From positions 1 to 9,170 of the forward strand of contig CAYZSE010000127.1 of assembly GCA_964481035.1 (NCBI GenBank): a stretch of 9,170 nt of DNA. The letters run 5' to 3'. Below the pieces are notes generated by a model, which saw only the letters and a list, made by a program, of their open reading frames with translations, was not told where the DNA came from and made no database searches. Shown piece by piece: positions 1 through 6,713 of this stretch (position 1 is its first letter; every line of letters begins with the position of its first letter). This DNA comes from JAAAPF01 sp964481035 (GTDB lineage Bacteria > Pseudomonadota > Alphaproteobacteria > Geminicoccales > Geminicoccaceae). The position numbers were made by a program, and so were the translations under genes.

Positions 1-740
<740 letters not shown>

Positions 741-745
741 GATGC

Positions 746-752
746 TCTCCTC
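746..752 (-). promoter_or_regulatory. Ribosome binding site deciding the acnA GTG start
   Basis: The minus strand reads GAGGAGA, then GCATC, then GTG. This is a near-ideal anti-16S match five bases from the codon, and it fixes the non-ATG start of acnA. Confidence 0.75.
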
Positions 753-771
753 GGCTTTGTGAGGCCGGCCG

Positions 772-786
772 GCGGCGGTGCGCCGC
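772..786 (-). other. Small hairpin between ccmC and acnA
   Basis: On the minus strand GCGGCG and CGCCGC form a perfect 6-bp stem around a CAC loop, in the 71-nt gap between the ccmC stop and the acnA start. No T-run follows it, so it is not a canonical intrinsic terminator. It may partly attenuate or mark processing of a ccmC-acnA transcript, or be chance in GC-rich DNA. Confidence 0.3.
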
Positions 787-811
787 GCGACGGTCGGCGA
801 TGGTCCCCCGA

Positions 812-1537
812 TCAATCGTCCCCGGCTTCGGCCGCGAGGCGAAGGTTGGTGATCTTCCGCTCGGTGATCGCCGCGCGCAGGCGCAGGATCACCACCGCGA
901 CGAAATAGAACTTGAAGGCCACCGCCAACGTCAACAGCGGCCAGAGCATGGCGCCGTGAATCTGCGGCCCGTCGAAGCGGATCACCGTCGCCGGCTGGTG
1001 CAGCGTGTTCCACCAGTCCACGGAGAACTTGATGATCGGCAGGTTGACCGAGCCGACCAGCGCGAGGATGGCGGCGGCCCGCGCCCCGCGCTGCGGGTCG
1101 TCGAAGGCGTCGTGCAGGGCCGAGTAGCCGAGATAGAGGAAGAGGAGGATCAGCATCGAGGTGAGCCGGGCGTCCCAGACCCACCAGGCACCCCACATCG
1201 GCTTGCCCCAGATCGCCCCGGTGACGAGGGCGAGAAAGCAGAACACGGCACCGACCGGCGCCGCGGCGCGGCCGTAGAGGTCGGCCAGCGGGTGGCGCCA
1301 GACCACCGAGACGACCGCCGCGACGGCGATCGTGAGGTAGACGAAGAGCGCCATCCACGCCGCGGGCACGTGCACGAAGATGATCCGGTAGGCGTCACCC
1401 TGCTGGTAGTCCATCGGCGCCAGCACGAGCCCGCCATAGAGCCCGACCGCGAACAGCAGCACCGCACCGCCGAGCACATAGGGGTAGATCGCGTCGGCGA
1501 GCCGTTGGAAGCGCAGCGGATTGGCGAACCAGTGCAT
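812..1537 (-). CDS. ccmC: Cytochrome c maturation haem-handling membrane protein CcmC
   Basis: CcmC is the System I inner-membrane protein that presents haem to the chaperone CcmE, working with the CcmAB ATPase. The 241-residue product has the usual family length and about six hydrophobic segments. It carries the periplasmic tryptophan-rich motif WGAWWVWD (115-122). Two flanking histidines, in FVHVPAAW (H56) and TLHQPA (H180), match the haem-ligand histidines known in the family. The start is ATG at 1537. No good Shine-Dalgarno precedes it, and there is no in-frame ATG, GTG or TTG close upstream; a TATACC box six bases upstream hints at a leaderless message. Unusually, ccmC is not next to ccmB: the PhoX gene and a cytochrome c gene lie between. 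The small gene ccmD that normally follows ccmC is absent, since only 71 nt separate ccmC from acnA. Confidence 0.96.
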   Translation of the reverse strand: MHWFANPLRFQRLADAIYPYVLGGAVLLFAVGLYGGLVLAPMDYQQGDAYRIIFVHVPAAWMALFVYLTIAVAAVVSVVWRHPLADLYGRAAAPVGAVFCFLALVTGAIWGKPMWGAWWVWDARLTSMLILLFLYLGYSALHDAFDDPQRGARAAAILALVGSVNLPIIKFSVDWWNTLHQPATVIRFDGPQIHGAMLWPLLTLAVAFKFYFVAVVILRLRAAITERKITNLRLAAEAGDD

Positions 1538-1543
1538 CCCGCT

Positions 1544-1572
1544 GGTATAGACATCGAGACGGGAATTGCGAG
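1544..1572 (-). promoter_or_regulatory. Candidate ccmC promoter (possibly leaderless)
   Basis: On the minus strand CTCGCA (1567-1572, three of six matches to the -35 consensus) is followed by a 17-nt spacer and TATACC (1544-1549). Transcription would start at or next to the ATG at 1537. The ccmC start lacks a Shine-Dalgarno, which fits, but the -35 match is weak. An internal promoter is expected because the upstream phoX unit ends with a strong inverted repeat. Confidence 0.3.
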
Positions 1573-1656
1573 GGGACCCGCGGCCGCACTTAGGTCGGCG
1601 AGCGGCGCCGGCGTAAAGGCGTCGGGCCTGCGGTCACGGTCCGGCGGGCGGGACAG

Positions 1657-1705
1657 GCCGGGCGCGCCCGCAGGGACGCGCCCGGCTCGAGCCCGGTCGG
1701 GCGCG
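1657..1705 (-). terminator. Alternative GC-rich stem-loops after phoX (terminator-like)
   Basis: Three related arms lie just downstream of the phoX stop codon. Arm A, GCCGGGCGCG at 1657-1666, is an exact reverse complement of arm B, CGCGCCCGGC at 1677-1686, giving a 10-bp stem with a 10-nt loop. The first eight bases of arm B (1677-1684) also pair perfectly with arm C, CGGGCGCG at 1698-1705. A:B and B:C are mutually exclusive. RNA from phoX would make C first, then B, then A. No T-run follows, so this is either a Rho-assisted or stabilising 3' structure, or a small repeat cluster. It probably separates phoX from ccmC. Confidence 0.5.
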
Positions 1706-1711
1706 CGGGCG

Positions 1712-3628
1712 TCAGCCGATCAGCGCGTTGTCGTCGCGCCTGACGGCGATGATCGACGAGCGCGGCAGGCTGGCCTCGCCGTCGGGGAACGGCGCGTCGG
1801 GGTGCTGGATGCCGACGAACATCGTGCGGCGGTCCGACGACCAGGTGAGGCCCGTGACCTCGCAGCCGAAGGGCCCCGTCAGGAAGCGGCGGATCTCGCC
1901 GGTCACGGGGTCGCCCGCCAGCATCTGGTTGTTGCCCATGCCGGCGAACTCGCCCTCGTTGGAATCGTCGCCGTCGGTCATGATCCAGAGCAGGCCCGAG
2001 GAATCGACGACCATGCCGTCCGGCGAGTTGAACATGTTGCCTTCGTTGATGTTGGCGCTGCCGGCGAACAAGCCCTCCTTGTGCACCGTCGGGTTGCCGG
2101 CCATGACGTAGAGGTCCCACGTGAACGCCGGCGCCGAATGGTCGTTGCCGGCCGGCCGCCAGCGGACGATCTGGCCGTACTCGTTGGTCTCGCGCGGGTT
2201 GACAGCATCGACCGCCATCGGGTCGCCGCCGGCATTGGTGCGGATCGAGCCGTCGGCGTTGGTGGTGCCCCGGCGGCTGTTGTTGGTCAGGCAGCAATAG
2301 CCCTCGACCACGGTCGGGTTGACGGCGACCCACTCGGGCCGATCCATGGTCGTGGCGCCGACCTTGGAAGCCGCGGTGCGCGTGAAGACGGCGATCTCGG
2401 CCGGCTCCATGCCGGTCGTCTCGGGCGTCAGCGCGACCCATTCACCGGTCATGTCGTCGTTGAACTTGGCAGCGTAGAGGGTGCCCTCGGTCAAGAGCGT
2501 CGAGGTGTCGCCGCCGGGCACGTAGATGTCGCGCGAGATCCACTTGTACATGAACTCGCCGCGCTCGTCGTCGCCCATATAGGCCACGAGGCGACCGTCC
2601 GGCGCGATGGCGATCGGCGCGTTCTCGTGCTTGAAACGACCGAGCGCCGTGCGCTTGACGGGCGTCGAGGTGGGATCGCTCGGGTCGATCTCGACGATGT
2701 AGCCGTGGCGGTGCGGCTCGTTGGGGTTCTTGGCGACGTCGAAGCGCTCGTCGAACAGCTCGTAGCCGTAGCGCCCGTTCTCGGCGATGCCATAGCGCTC
2801 GTAGCCGGCGGCGACCGTCGCGTCCTCGGGCAGCCCGGCGGTGCTCCCGAAATACCCGTTGAAGTTCTCCTCGCAGGTCAGATACGTGCCCCAGGGCGTC
2901 CGGCTCGCGCCGCAATTGTTGAGGGTGCCCAGGACCTCGGTGCCCGCGGGGTCGGCCGCGGTCTGCATCAGCGGATGACCCGCCGCCGGCCCGTCGATGG
3001 TCATCGGGGTGTTGTGCGTGATGCGGCGGTTGAAGGGGCTGTCGACGACGACCGCCCAGCCGTCCGGCCCCTCGGCGATCTCCATGATGCTGACGCCCTG
3101 CAGGTTCTGCAGCATGACGACATCGTCGAGCGAGGTCGCGATGCCTTCCGTGGCGTGCGGCATGTTGATGTCGTTGTTCGTGTACTCGTGATTGACCGCG
3201 AGGACCTCACGGCCGCCGATGTTGTAGAGTTCCATGCCGTCGGTGTTCTCGCCGAACACGCGATCGGATCCCTGCGCGGGAATGCCCTTCTGGGCATCGA
3301 ACGCCGGCGCGTCGGAGAAGAGCGGATCACCCCAGCGCACGAGCAGCGTCCAGTCGTAGCCCTCGGGGACGTGGACGGTGCCGTCGGTCTGCGGCGCGAG
3401 CTGCTCGAAGGCGAAGCGCGTGCTCTGCTGGGCCAGCGCCGTCGTGCCTCGGAGCAGGCCCGTGCCCATGACGGCGGCACCGGACCCGAAGGCGAGCGCG
3501 CCGCCGAGAAAGCCGCGCCGCGCGATCGCCCGCTCGACCACGCGGTCGAATTCCTGCACCTCGGGACGGGGGAAATTCAGCTCGTCCCACTCGTCCGCCG
3601 AAAGCTTGCTCTGGTCGACGCCGCTCAT
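1712..3628 (-). CDS. phoX: PhoX/DUF839-family exported phosphatase-like protein with Tat signal
   Basis: The 638-residue protein belongs to the PhoX (DUF839) family: calcium- and iron-dependent alkaline phosphatases that fold in the cytoplasm and leave by the Tat path to release phosphate from organic esters. After a 30-residue leader comes a twin-arginine signal, ARRGFLGG with RR at 37-38, then a hydrophobic stretch and a likely cleavage at ALA|QQ (66/67). Family blocks follow: VNHEYT (145-150), NNCGASRTPWGTYLTCEEN (237-255), GRFKHENA (330-337), YMGDDERGEFMYKW (350-363), LTNNSRR (447-453) and NSPDGMVVD (534-542). By analogy with Pseudomonas PhoX, the cysteine-plus-CEE block is the metal-binding region. 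The ATG at 3628 is chosen over an upstream in-frame ATG at 3751 because AGGAGGG sits five bases before it and it gives a normal Tat leader. It is divergent from the cytochrome gene. Some DUF839 proteins have no proven phosphatase activity, so the substrate is uncertain. Confidence 0.9.
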   Translation of the reverse strand: MSGVDQSKLSADEWDELNFPRPEVQEFDRVVERAIARRGFLGGALAFGSGAAVMGTGLLRGTTALAQQSTRFAFEQLAPQTDGTVHVPEGYDWTLLVRWGDPLFSDAPAFDAQKGIPAQGSDRVFGENTDGMELYNIGGREVLAVNHEYTNNDINMPHATEGIATSLDDVVMLQNLQGVSIMEIAEGPDGWAVVVDSPFNRRITHNTPMTIDGPAAGHPLMQTAADPAGTEVLGTLNNCGASRTPWGTYLTCEENFNGYFGSTAGLPEDATVAAGYERYGIAENGRYGYELFDERFDVAKNPNEPHRHGYIVEIDPSDPTSTPVKRTALGRFKHENAPIAIAPDGRLVAYMGDDERGEFMYKWISRDIYVPGGDTSTLLTEGTLYAAKFNDDMTGEWVALTPETTGMEPAEIAVFTRTAASKVGATTMDRPEWVAVNPTVVEGYCCLTNNSRRGTTNADGSIRTNAGGDPMAVDAVNPRETNEYGQIVRWRPAGNDHSAPAFTWDLYVMAGNPTVHKEGLFAGSANINEGNMFNSPDGMVVDSSGLLWIMTDGDDSNEGEFAGMGNNQMLAGDPVTGEIRRFLTGPFGCEVTGLTWSSDRRTMFVGIQHPDAPFPDGEASLPRSSIIAVRRDDNALIG

Positions 3629-3633
3629 GTCAT

Positions 3634-3640
3634 CCCTCCT
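3634..3640 (-). promoter_or_regulatory. Strong Shine-Dalgarno fixing the phoX start
   Basis: The minus strand reads AGGAGGG, five spacer bases, then ATG at 3628. It rules in this start over the in-frame ATG 123 nt upstream, which would add 41 residues with no family resemblance. Confidence 0.8.
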
Positions 3641-3664
3641 GTTGCACGCCAGGGCCGGAGCCAT

Positions 3665-3701
3665 CGTCATCGCGTGACGGCATGGACCGGTTCCCTGGAA
3701 C
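3665..3701. other. Two short dyads upstream of phoX
   Basis: In the 227-bp divergent gap, CGTCA and TGACG form a perfect 5-bp inverted repeat with a 5-base centre (3665-3679), and GTTCC and GGAAC form one with a 2-base centre (3690-3701). Both lie 37-73 nt before the phoX start, where a leader structure or an operator would sit. No convincing minus-strand promoter could be placed. Such short dyads can occur by chance. Confidence 0.25.
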
Positions 3702-3805
3702 TGCTCCAATTCGATGTCGCGCGGTGTAGCCCACGTCCGTGACAGTGGCATGATGTTCCTTGGCTCTCGGCGCGCGGAAGGGCCGAGGCCGACCCCGTCA
3801 TCATC

Positions 3806-3833
3806 GTGTCACGCGCGTCCGCGATCGTAGAAT
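3806..3833 (+). promoter_or_regulatory. Candidate sigma70-type promoter of the cytochrome c gene
   Basis: GTGTCA (3806-3811, four of six matches to the -35 consensus) is followed by a 16-nt spacer and TAGAAT (3828-3833, five of six matches to the -10 consensus). Initiation near 3840 would leave a leader of about 16 nt before the ATG at 3856. The -10 box is one of the best in the window. Confidence 0.45.
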
Positions 3834-3843
3834 TGGAAATTCT
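3829..3843. promoter_or_regulatory. Perfect dyad overlapping the cytochrome -10 box (operator-like)
   Basis: AGAATT and AATTCT form a perfect inverted repeat around GGA. It covers most of the -10 box and the predicted start point, where a repressor would sterically block the polymerase. It is an AT-rich island in a very GC-rich neighbourhood, and GATCG occurs on each side at 3823-3827 and 3845-3849. Confidence 0.4.
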
Positions 3844-3855
3844 GGATCGTCTTCG

Positions 3856-4143
3856 ATGTGCCGTTTGCTCATGGTGGTCGCGCTCTCGGGTCTCGCGTCC
3901 TCGGCGGCGCACGCCGCCGAGGAGGCCGCGATCGCGCGCGGTCGCGCCTTGTTCGAGGGACACTGCGCCGTCTGCCACGGGGACACCGCCACCGCGGGTG
4001 AGGCCGGCGACATTCGCGGCCTGCCGCGGAGCGTCGTCGCCCGGGCGACCCGCGGCATGGAGCAGATGCCGGCCTTCGCGTTCAGCGACGGCGAGATCGA
4101 GGCGCTGGTCCGCTACCTCGCGCATCTCTGGGAGCAGGACTGA
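3856..4143 (+). CDS. Small exported class I cytochrome c
   Basis: This 95-residue protein is a single-haem periplasmic electron carrier. It opens with a short Sec-type signal: Arg3, a hydrophobic core MVVALSGLA, and likely cleavage at AHA|AEE (20/21). The mature domain of about 75 residues has the haem-attachment motif CAVCHGD (37-43) and a C-terminal GMEQMPAF block (67-74) whose Met71 is the probable axial ligand. It ends with the usual helix EIEALVRYL (80-88). Its size fits the c551/c553/c5-like carriers. ATG 3856 is preferred over ATG 3871, which would lose the only positive charge before the core; the reading frame stays open further upstream but gives no signal-like sequence. It is the only plus-strand gene here. 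It is divergent from phoX and converges on ccmB with a 22-nt gap. Its position between ccmB and ccmC places a likely client inside the maturation cluster. Its redox partner is unknown. Confidence 0.88.
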   Translation: MCRLLMVVALSGLASSAAHAAEEAAIARGRALFEGHCAVCHGDTATAGEAGDIRGLPRSVVARATRGMEQMPAFAFSDGEIEALVRYLAHLWEQD

Positions 4144-4165
4144 GCGGCGCTCGCTTGCTCGACGG

Positions 4166-4831
4166 CTATTCGAGGGCGAGGCGCAGTGCCGCGGCGGTGG
4201 CGAAGGGAGCGAGGGCGACGGCGCCCAAGAACATGGCGCCGAGGATCATGAGCTGGGCCGACGCACCGAGCCCCGTGACCCAGCCGTCGACGGCGGAGAC
4301 CGCGAAGATGAGCACCGGGATGTCGAGCGGAAGCACGATGAGCGCCAGAAGGAGGCCGCCGCGCCGGCTGTGGACCAGGAGCGCTGCGCCGATGCCGCCG
4401 ATCAGGGTGAGCGTCGGGGTGCCGAGCAGCAGCACCACGGGCACCGCCAGATAGGCCGCCGCCGGCAGGCCCAAAAGGAGGCAGACGACCGGCGAGAACG
4501 CGACCAGGAGCAGGCCGCTGGTGAGCCAGTGGGCGAGCGCCTTGACCACGGCCACGACCTCGAAGCTCAGCCCGGAGACGCCGAGAAGATCGAGCGTCCC
4601 GTCGCGGGCGTCGGGCGCGTAGAGCCGCTCGAGGGTGAGCGTCACCGAGAAGAGGGCCAGGACCCAGATCAACCCGACGCCGATACGCTCGAGGGTGGCG
4701 GGGCCGGGGCCGACGCCGAGGGGAAAGAGCGACAAGGCCAGGGCGAAGAAGACCAGCCCCTGGACCATCTCCCCGCCCGAGCGAAAGGCCAGCCGGACCT
4801 CATGGCGAAACAGCGCCCAAGCCGCGCTCAT
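4166..4831 (-). CDS. ccmB: Haem exporter permease CcmB
   Basis: CcmB is the integral membrane subunit of the CcmAB(C) ABC-type complex. In System I maturation, ATP hydrolysis by CcmA drives release of holo-CcmE from CcmC. The 221-residue product matches the family length and has about six hydrophobic segments. It shows recognisable family features: an N-terminal FRHEVRLAFRSGGEM (8-22), the cytoplasmic ERLYAPDARDGTLDLL (68-83) with the conserved charged loop, and PLDIPVLIFAVSAV (167-180) in the late membrane part. Its start overlaps the ccmA stop in an ATGA, with GGAG about nine bases upstream, so it is translationally coupled to ccmA. Its transcript runs towards the convergent cytochrome c gene with no clear terminator. 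The expected downstream neighbour, ccmC, is displaced by about 2.6 kb. Confidence 0.95.
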   Translation of the reverse strand: MSAAWALFRHEVRLAFRSGGEMVQGLVFFALALSLFPLGVGPGPATLERIGVGLIWVLALFSVTLTLERLYAPDARDGTLDLLGVSGLSFEVVAVVKALAHWLTSGLLLVAFSPVVCLLLGLPAAAYLAVPVVLLLGTPTLTLIGGIGAALLVHSRRGGLLLALIVLPLDIPVLIFAVSAVDGWVTGLGASAQLMILGAMFLGAVALAPFATAAALRLALE

Positions 4832-5442
4832 CGGCCGAGCTCCAAGGCCCCGGCGCCCTCGATCGCGATGTCGCCGTGGGTGGCGGCGAGCACCGTCCCG
4901 CCGCTTTGGAGATGCGCGGCGATCAACCCTTCGAGCCGGGTCCGGTTGGCCGCGTCCAGGCCCACCGCCGGCTCGTCGAGCAGCCAGATCGGCTTCGCCA
5001 CCGCGGCGAGCCGGGCGAGCGTCAGCCGGCGGCGCTGGCCGGACGACAATTGCCGCGCCGGCGCGTCGGCGAGGCGGGTGAGCGCGAAGGCCCGAAGCCC
5101 GGCCGCGACGTCGCCGCCGCCGGTGAGCGCCGCGACGAAGGCGAGGTTCTCCTCGACGGTCAGGCCGGGCTTCACCGGATCGGCATGGCCGACATAGTGG
5201 AAGGGCTCGCCCGCGGCCGTCGCCGGCGGCAGCGTCAAGGTGCCGTCGGCGACCTCGAGCAGACCGGCGACGACGCGCAGCAGGGTCGACTTGCCGCTGC
5301 CGTTGGGGCCGCGCAGGACCAGCGCCTCGCCGGGCCCCACGGCGAAATCGAGCCCTTCGAAGACGGGGCGGCCGGCGCGTCGGCAGGCCAGCGCCTCGCC
5401 GCGGACCGAGCCGGCCGCGATTTTCGGCGCGGCTTCACGCAC
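4828..5442 (-). CDS. ccmA: Haem exporter ATP-binding subunit CcmA
   Basis: CcmA is the cytoplasmic ATPase of the cytochrome c maturation System I transporter. From a GTG at 5442 the protein has 204 residues, the usual family size. It shows Walker A GPNGSGKST (45-53), the CcmA-type block YVGHADPVKPGLT (83-95) in place of a canonical Q-loop, signature LSSGQRRRL (132-140), Walker B WLLDEP (153-158) and the switch histidine in THGD (H189). A TTG at 5490 would add 16 residues unlike the family, so GTG 5442 is chosen. That start overlaps the stop of the upstream ligase gene by eight bases (GTGCGTGA). No strong Shine-Dalgarno is present, so expression may depend on ribosomes finishing the ligase. 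It overlaps ccmB by four bases downstream. Recruitment of ccmA to the end of a transporter and ligase operon is unusual. Confidence 0.94.
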   Translation of the reverse strand: MREAAPKIAAGSVRGEALACRRAGRPVFEGLDFAVGPGEALVLRGPNGSGKSTLLRVVAGLLEVADGTLTLPPATAAGEPFHYVGHADPVKPGLTVEENLAFVAALTGGGDVAAGLRAFALTRLADAPARQLSSGQRRRLTLARLAAVAKPIWLLDEPAVGLDAANRTRLEGLIAAHLQSGGTVLAATHGDIAIEGAGALELGR

Positions 5443-6673
5443 GCCGGTCGTCGACGACCTTGCCGTCGTTGGGAAGCGTCCCGGGGGCAACGATCAGGAC
5501 TTCACCGCGCAGCGAGGTGGTCTCGCGCAGGCTCGCCACCAGCGCCTCGCCGAGCCCCTCACCAGGCTCGCTCGCTTCGACGACGAGGCGCATGTGGTCG
5601 GCCGCCGCGACGCGCTCGACGACGAGCCTACCCTTGACGAGCCCGTGGCGGGCGAGGACGGCCGCCACCTGATGCGGGTGGACGAAGAGGCCGCGGACCT
5701 TGGTCGACTGATCGGCGCGCCCCATCCAGCCCTTGATCCGCCGGTTGGTGCGCCCGCAGGCGCTCATGCCGGGAAGGAACGCCGAGAGGTCGCCCGTGGC
5801 GAAGCGGATCAAGGGATAGTCCGGATTGAAGGAGGTCACGACCACCTCGCCGACCTCGCCGTCGGCCGCCGGCGTGCCGGTTCCCGGCTCGACGATCTCG
5901 ACGATCACCGCCTCGTCGACGATGAGCCCGTCGCGCGGCCCGCTCTCGTAGGCGATGAGCCCGAGATCGGCCGTCGCGTAGCACTGGTAGGTGTCGATGC
6001 CGCGCGCGGCGAACGCGCGGCGCAGGTCGGGCGGGAACGCCTCGCCGGAGACCAGCGCGCGCTCCAGGCTGTCGGTGGCGACGGCGTGCCCGGGCGCCTC
6101 GTCCAAGAGCGTCATGAGATAGGACGGCGTGCCCGTGTAGGCCGGCGGTCGCAGCCGAGCGATCGCCTCGAGCTGGCGCGCCGTCTGGCCGACGCCGGCC
6201 GGCACCACGGGGCAGCCGAGCGCCCGCGCGCCGCCCTCCACCATCATCCCGGCCGGCGTCAGGTGGTAGGAGAAGCTGTTGTGGATGAGATCGCCGGCGC
6301 GGAAGCCGGCCGCGAACAGCGCCCGGGCGAAACGCCAGTAGTCGGTGCGCAGGCTTTCGGGCTCGGCGATCGGCCCGGGCGACAGGAAGACCCGCGACAG
6401 CCGACCGACCGGGGTGGCGGCGAGGCCGCCGAAGGGCGGCAGGGCCGCCTGGCGCTCGGCGAGCATGGACTTGCGGAGCACCGGGAGCGCCGCCAGCGCC
6501 TCGGGCGAGCTGACCGCCGCGGCATCGACGCCGTCGAGGAGGGCGGCGACGGCGGGGGCGTTGTCGATGGCATGGCGGACGAGGCCCGGCAGCGCGGTAA
6601 ACATCTGAGCGAGACGCTGCTCGGGATCGCGCAGCTCCTGACGGTCGTAGAACTCGCCGCCTCGCTCCACCAT
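5435..6673 (-). CDS. PaaK-like AMP-forming acyl-CoA ligase family protein
   Basis: This 412-residue protein resembles the phenylacetate-CoA ligase (PaaK) branch of the ANL adenylating enzymes, which activate a carboxylate with ATP and pass it to CoA. Family blocks are YTGTPSYL (179-186), a YATADLG block (232-238) replacing the usual YG-TE, RFATGDLSAF (290-299), RIKGWMGRADQSTKVRGLFV (312-331) and a C-terminal PNDGKVVDDR (401-410), whose Lys405 is placed like the catalytic lysine. The usual Ser/Gly/Thr-rich P-loop is replaced by SPGPIAEP (98-105), which lacks the expected threonines and lysine. The start at ATG 6673 has GGGGAAG upstream and gives the normal family N-terminus; the open frame before it overlaps livF. 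It follows livF by 40 nt, so its substrate is plausibly what that transporter imports, perhaps an aromatic or other carboxylic acid. Activity and substrate are not shown by the sequence. Confidence 0.85.
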   Translation of the reverse strand: MVERGGEFYDRQELRDPEQRLAQMFTALPGLVRHAIDNAPAVAALLDGVDAAAVSSPEALAALPVLRKSMLAERQAALPPFGGLAATPVGRLSRVFLSPGPIAEPESLRTDYWRFARALFAAGFRAGDLIHNSFSYHLTPAGMMVEGGARALGCPVVPAGVGQTARQLEAIARLRPPAYTGTPSYLMTLLDEAPGHAVATDSLERALVSGEAFPPDLRRAFAARGIDTYQCYATADLGLIAYESGPRDGLIVDEAVIVEIVEPGTGTPAADGEVGEVVVTSFNPDYPLIRFATGDLSAFLPGMSACGRTNRRIKGWMGRADQSTKVRGLFVHPHQVAAVLARHGLVKGRLVVERVAAADHMRLVVEASEPGEGLGEALVASLRETTSLRGEVLIVAPGTLPNDGKVVDDRRA

Positions 6674-6713
6674 GAGCTTCCCCAGATCGGTCGCCGGCAG
6701 GCGTGAGGACGGG

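Noticed and set aside
800..3742. A 980-codon open frame on the plus strand opposite ccmC and phoX
   Set aside because: Its composition (mostly Arg, Gly, Ala, Val, Asp, His) and lack of any family motif mark it as the mirror of GC-rich codons. Both genes on the other strand are unmistakable.
3725..3750. PHO box upstream of phoX
   Set aside because: Only one half-site (CTGTCAC on the minus strand) is present. The second 7-base repeat at the required spacing is missing, so phosphate control cannot be claimed.
3629..3751. A 41-residue N-terminal extension of PhoX from ATG 3751
   Set aside because: It would precede a strong ribosome site and a normal Tat leader and shows no family similarity, so it is upstream non-coding DNA.
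4141..4153. Intrinsic terminator after the cytochrome gene
   Set aside because: Only a 4-bp stem (GAGC/GCTC) with no T-run; too weak to call.
5240..6706. A 488-codon plus-strand open frame opposite the ligase
   Set aside because: Same mirror effect: the minus strand holds the motif-bearing ligase and ccmA, and the plus-strand product shows no recognisable domain.
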